NCBI GenBank assembly: GCA_002337455.1 | Contig: DDGC01000004.1 | Location: 101,174-165,173, forward strand | DNA length: 64,000 nt | Direction of reading: 5' to 3' | Source: Rhizobiales bacterium UBA1912 | GTDB lineage: Bacteria; Pseudomonadota; Alphaproteobacteria; Rhizobiales; Devosiaceae | Part shown: positions 60,835 to 64,000 of the stretch, piece after piece | Numbering within the stretch: the first letter of the stretch is position 1 | How the letters are laid out: the number at the start of each line of letters is the position of its first letter | The notes under the pieces: generated by a model | The model's database searches: none | Seen by the model: only the letters and a program-made list of their open reading frames with translations | Told to the model about the DNA's origin: nothing | Made by a program: the position numbers and the translations under genes

Positions 60835-63800
60835 ATGAGCACGAAATTCTATCTCCCTCGCACACTCACGTGTGGTGAAAAGGCATATAGCGAGGCGGCG
60901 TTGCTAGATGCTTCTAGTTACGCTGTTATCTTGGCCGAACCCGGAGGCGGAAAAACGGAGCTTATGGGCAGTCTCGCGCGACAGCTAGGTGTGACAGCGG
61001 TAACCGCAAGTAAGTTTGGATATGTGGGAGCTCGATCGACCGGTGGTCCGCTTGTAATTGATGCATTTGATGAGTTAGCAAAGGTCGACTCGTCAGGCAT
61101 TTATAAGCTGTTAACCGAAGCCGAGGCGGCTAAACCAACCCATGTATACTTGTCTAGTCGGTCCAGCGAGTGGAGCCAGGCAGCCACAAATGCATTCAAA
61201 GACTTCCTCGGCAATTCGCCCTTGGTTGTCCGATTGCGTGAGTTTGACGAAATAGAACAGAGTTCTATGTTCGAAAATCATTTACCGGGAGAGGACTTCG
61301 CAGCCTTCCAGACCGAAGTTGCCCGTTTTGGTCTAGAAGCGCTTCTCCCGAACCCTCAGTTTCTCACGCTTTTCGCTGATGCCTATATCGAGAGCGGACG
61401 AAATTTCACGGACAAACATTCAATTTTTGCTCAAGCGGTCGAACGTCTGGCGAAAGATACAAGCACCAACATAACCAGAACCAGCCCCATTCTGTCGGCA
61501 CCTCAAAAGATTGAGCTCGCCTCCGAAGTCTTTGCTAAGCTCCTATTGTCGGGTGCAGAGGGAGTCGCCACGAGCGAAGCTATGGAAGACCGAATGTATC
61601 CCTTGCTGGCCACATTATTTGACGCAGGCAAAGGGGCTGAAGTTATTTTAGCGACGAGGCTTTTTAAACCAACTGACAGTGAAGACCAACATGCCGCTGT
61701 TCATAAGATTGTCGCTGAGTACTGCGCTGCGGGGTACCTGACCAAGCGGATTTCCGACCCAGCCGACCCATTAACCTTGTCGAAGTGTCTGCCGATTATT
61801 GCCCCTAACTCCGTAGTACGGGATGAACTCCGTGGGCTTCTCGGTTGGATGGCGTCTCTGGGGGATAAAACTATCGAACAGGCGACCATTGACCTGGACC
61901 CCTACGCGGTACTTGCCAACGGAGATCCTTCTCAGCTTGCGCCTTCCTCGAAGCGTCTTCTTCTCGACAAACTTAAGGACGTCGAAAACACTGACCCTTA
62001 TTTCCGTAGGGGGGATTTCTGGCGTAGGTTTAGTGTCGCAGGTTTCTTCACGCGAGAAGTGGTAGACGAAATTAGGTCGCTACTGGCGCGCACCGCTGAC
62101 GGCCATCTCCGCGATCTTATGCTTGAGCTTCTGGCGGGCTCCCCAGCAATACCGGATCTTGCCGATGTGGTTCGCCAACTCGTTCTGTCGCCGAACGAAA
62201 GCGAGAACACCCGTTTTCTAGCAAGTAAATGCTTGCTCGATCTGGAAGGTCATGATCACAGGGCCGATTTGGCTATACTTTTTTTCGAAGCTAGTCAGAC
62301 GTCTCTCAAGGTTGCGGCTAAAACCATCGAGCATTTGGGTAGCAAAACATTTAGCATCAAACATCTCTCAAGCTTTTTTCGAGCTTGTGCTCATCTATAC
62401 CCCCGCCGTCAAGACGGACGTGAGCGCACGATGGGGGGACGTTACTTCATCAAACGTTTGATTTCGACTTTGGATCTCGAAACGATACAAGGGCTTTTGA
62501 ACGAAATAACACCAACTATATTCTGCAAATGTGGGCACAAGGCTTATAGGTGCGACTGCCGGAATGGCATCAGTAAAATTTCTGGCATAATGTTAGACCG
62601 CTACTTCCAAATGGCTTTGCCACCATATGATCCAGAATGCTTATGGAAATGGCTTGAGAACCTGAATTTCCGCGATTCTAATAGCTCGGAGCAAAGCAAA
62701 GCAGTTCAAGCACTTCGTGACGATGATCGAATTCGGCAAGGGATTATCGCTCATGTTTTCGAAAAACTGACTGATAGAGACCAAATTTTTGAGACCAAGC
62801 TCCACAAGTTCGAATTCAATTCACATTCTGGCCTTCACTTCCAACCCGACGATTACAAATTTGTGGTTGATTTGGCGTTCGATGCTAATAACCCCACCTT
62901 GTGGGCCTGCTTCATCGCGAACCATGATTTTGGTCCCAGTAAGAATCGCAAAGGGTCCCATGCGTTGCGGAGACATATGCGAGAACAAGCCGCCAAAAAT
63001 CCTGAATTCATGCGGCAATGGAAAAAATATGGTCGGACGGCGGCACGCTACGAGAAGGAGACGAAAACACTAAATGCGAAGCACGTACGCCGTATGAAGC
63101 GGTACGAAGTTCACCAAGACATCGTCAACGACGCGAACATTAAGTACGTAAACGACAACCGTAAGGTAATTGAGAGCGGTCAGCACTGGAGCTGCCTCGT
63201 CCGCTTTGCCCAGCTTACACTTCTTAGCCCAGAGAAAATTGTAAGGGAGTTTGGCAATGAGAAGCTTGTGCGAACCGCACTACGGAACTCGTTAGATTTT
63301 ATTGCAGATTCGATTCCTGATCTGGAAGAGCTTGCGGGGCTACAGTGTGCGTCGAAGTTTTTGCAATCCGAGATGATCCTTTACGCTGCTTGTATGGAGA
63401 TCATGCGGGAGAACGGCGCTCTAGAGTCGGTTGATTTACGGCTTTTGAGGGCACTAAGAACGAATATCGATATGCACTATGACGCTGTATCAGACGACGA
63501 TCGAGGTGCCATGCGCGCCGAAGTTGACCGTATCCTTTTTCCCGGAATTGAAAGTGCCGAAAGCTATCTGCGTCACTATCTTGAGCCACAACTTATGCGG
63601 TCGGGATGCACAAATACCAAGGTATGGGCGCTTCGCAGCGATGTAGCGTTTGAGTCGCTGCGGGGAACATTGTCTCTCGAGTGGCTTAGGCGATTTCGTG
63701 GAACGTCACTGGACGCAATAGACACTCTTTTCGAAATCGCTGCTGAATTTGGCGACCGTAAAGAGTTGAATAGCATCATCGCAGACCGGTGTGCTGAATT

Positions 63801-64000
63801 TATGTTTTTTTGGCCCGACCCCACGGGGAATGAGGATATTGAACAAAAGCGATGCTTTTGGTTCCTCCGCGCCTTCTATTTCTTGGACGACGAGCTCCGC
63901 TTTTGTTGGGAATGGATCAAGGCAGACAGAGAAACAGTCCTGTTGCTTCACGAGCGGTCTAGTTCGATCCATCGAAGTGAATATCCGACATGGCCAAAAC
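60835..64000 (+). CDS. Large STAND/NACHT-like NTPase, 3' truncated by window edge
   Basis: Open from the ATG at 60835 to the window end (at least 1055 residues; TAA in frame just upstream). Walker A EPGGGKTE at 35-42, Walker B LVIDAFDE at 73-80, sensor-like SSRS at 107-110, LREFDEIE at 134-141, NPQFLTLF at 173-180, and H290-KIVAEYCAAGYL resembling the HRxFQEYxAAxYL motif of NACHT proteins. Downstream: CxC-x6-CxC (C564, C566, C573, C575) and a basic helical segment 703-760. Lower GC than neighbours. Family fits signal-transduction NTPases used in phage defence; exact function unknown. Confidence 0.8.
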   Translation, partial: MSTKFYLPRTLTCGEKAYSEAALLDASSYAVILAEPGGGKTELMGSLARQLGVTAVTASKFGYVGARSTGGPLVIDAFDELAKVDSSGIYKLLTEAEAAKPTHVYLSSRSSEWSQAATNAFKDFLGNSPLVVRLREFDEIEQSSMFENHLPGEDFAAFQTEVARFGLEALLPNPQFLTLFADAYIESGRNFTDKHSIFAQAVERLAKDTSTNITRTSPILSAPQKIELASEVFAKLLLSGAEGVATSEAMEDRMYPLLATLFDAGKGAEVILATRLFKPTDSEDQHAAVHKIVAEYCAAGYLTKRISDPADPLTLSKCLPIIAPNSVVRDELRGLLGWMASLGDKTIEQATIDLDPYAVLANGDPSQLAPSSKRLLLDKLKDVENTDPYFRRGDFWRRFSVAGFFTREVVDEIRSLLARTADGHLRDLMLELLAGSPAIPDLADVVRQLVLSPNESENTRFLASKCLLDLEGHDHRADLAILFFEASQTSLKVAAKTIEHLGSKTFSIKHLSSFFRACAHLYPRRQDGRERTMGGRYFIKRLISTLDLETIQGLLNEITPTIFCKCGHKAYRCDCRNGISKISGIMLDRYFQMALPPYDPECLWKWLENLNFRDSNSSEQSKAVQALRDDDRIRQGIIAHVFEKLTDRDQIFETKLHKFEFNSHSGLHFQPDDYKFVVDLAFDANNPTLWACFIANHDFGPSKNRKGSHALRRHMREQAAKNPEFMRQWKKYGRTAARYEKETKTLNAKHVRRMKRYEVHQDIVNDANIKYVNDNRKVIESGQHWSCLVRFAQLTLLSPEKIVREFGNEKLVRTALRNSLDFIADSIPDLEELAGLQCASKFLQSEMILYAACMEIMRENGALESVDLRLLRALRTNIDMHYDAVSDDDRGAMRAEVDRILFPGIESAESYLRHYLEPQLMRSGCTNTKVWALRSDVAFESLRGTLSLEWLRRFRGTSLDAIDTLFEIAAEFGDRKELNSIIADRCAEFMFFWPDPTGNEDIEQKRCFWFLRAFYFLDDELRFCWEWIKADRETVLLLHERSSSIHRSEYPTWPK

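Noticed and set aside
53865..64000. Right-hand attachment site (repeat of the tRNA-Gly 3' end)
   Set aside because: Looked for a second copy of TTCGAATCTCATCGCCCGCT; none seen in the window, so the right end is probably beyond it.

Overview
The window is a chromosomal segment of a high-GC alphaproteobacterium, most likely of the order Hyphomicrobiales (Rhizobiales) and possibly a Devosia/Pelagibacterium-like lineage. The gene order dnaQ-coaE-aroE-maf-hemE-hemJ-rho-mnmE-mnmG-rsmG-parA-parB-holA-lptE-leuS is the usual replication-origin neighbourhood of this group. The organism is inferred from gene order and protein style; no rRNA is present.

Layout. 1-5.2 kb: heat-shock genes hrcA (5' end cut off by the window), grpE, dnaK and dnaJ, with two sequences resembling heat-shock sigma-32 promoters. 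5.2-14 kb: metabolism and repair (FMN reductase, pyrF, dapB, gpmA, AI-2E family permease, AraC/Ogt DNA repair protein, a probable methyltransferase, DUF2244 protein, nth, a PfkB kinase, coaA). 14-17.7 kb: a compact minus-strand histidine operon (hisB, DUF2628 gene, hisH, hisA, a 37-codon remnant copy of the hisF start, hisF, hisE, coaA) with several ATGA overlaps. 17.9-25.7 kb: hslV-GNAT-hslU, two small membrane/exported proteins, an Xre regulator, Smr, Tim44-like protein, FxsA, SecB, and an enoyl-CoA hydratase divergent from a TetR regulator. 25.7-41.8 kb: the origin region, with a candidate oriC between maf and hemE (two exact CtrA boxes) and parS-like sites clustered around mnmE-mnmG-rsmG-parAB. 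41.9-53.7 kb: plpA/yggS-type protein, a CenR/OtpR-like response regulator with a cyclic-nucleotide-binding partner, xth, LolA-like protein, ftsK, amtB-glnK with a sigma-54-type promoter, a UbiH-family hydroxylase, Trm112-like and Lon-N proteins, and a thioredoxin-TPR cochaperone.

53.9-64 kb: accessory DNA beginning at tRNA-Gly(GCC). It carries a small membrane protein divergent from an Xre repressor, a tyrosine integrase, a primase-helicase coupled to an AlpA/Xis-like HTH protein, repeat-rich non-coding stretches that could be replication or attachment sites, and then an AT-richer, very large STAND/NACHT-like NTPase (at least 1055 residues, running off the right edge). This looks like an integrative element (phage-satellite or plasmid-like) with a probable defence cargo gene. 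The large NTPase is the best candidate for an undescribed system; the oriC/parS architecture, the structured rho leader and the hisF leader remnant are the main points of interest in the core.
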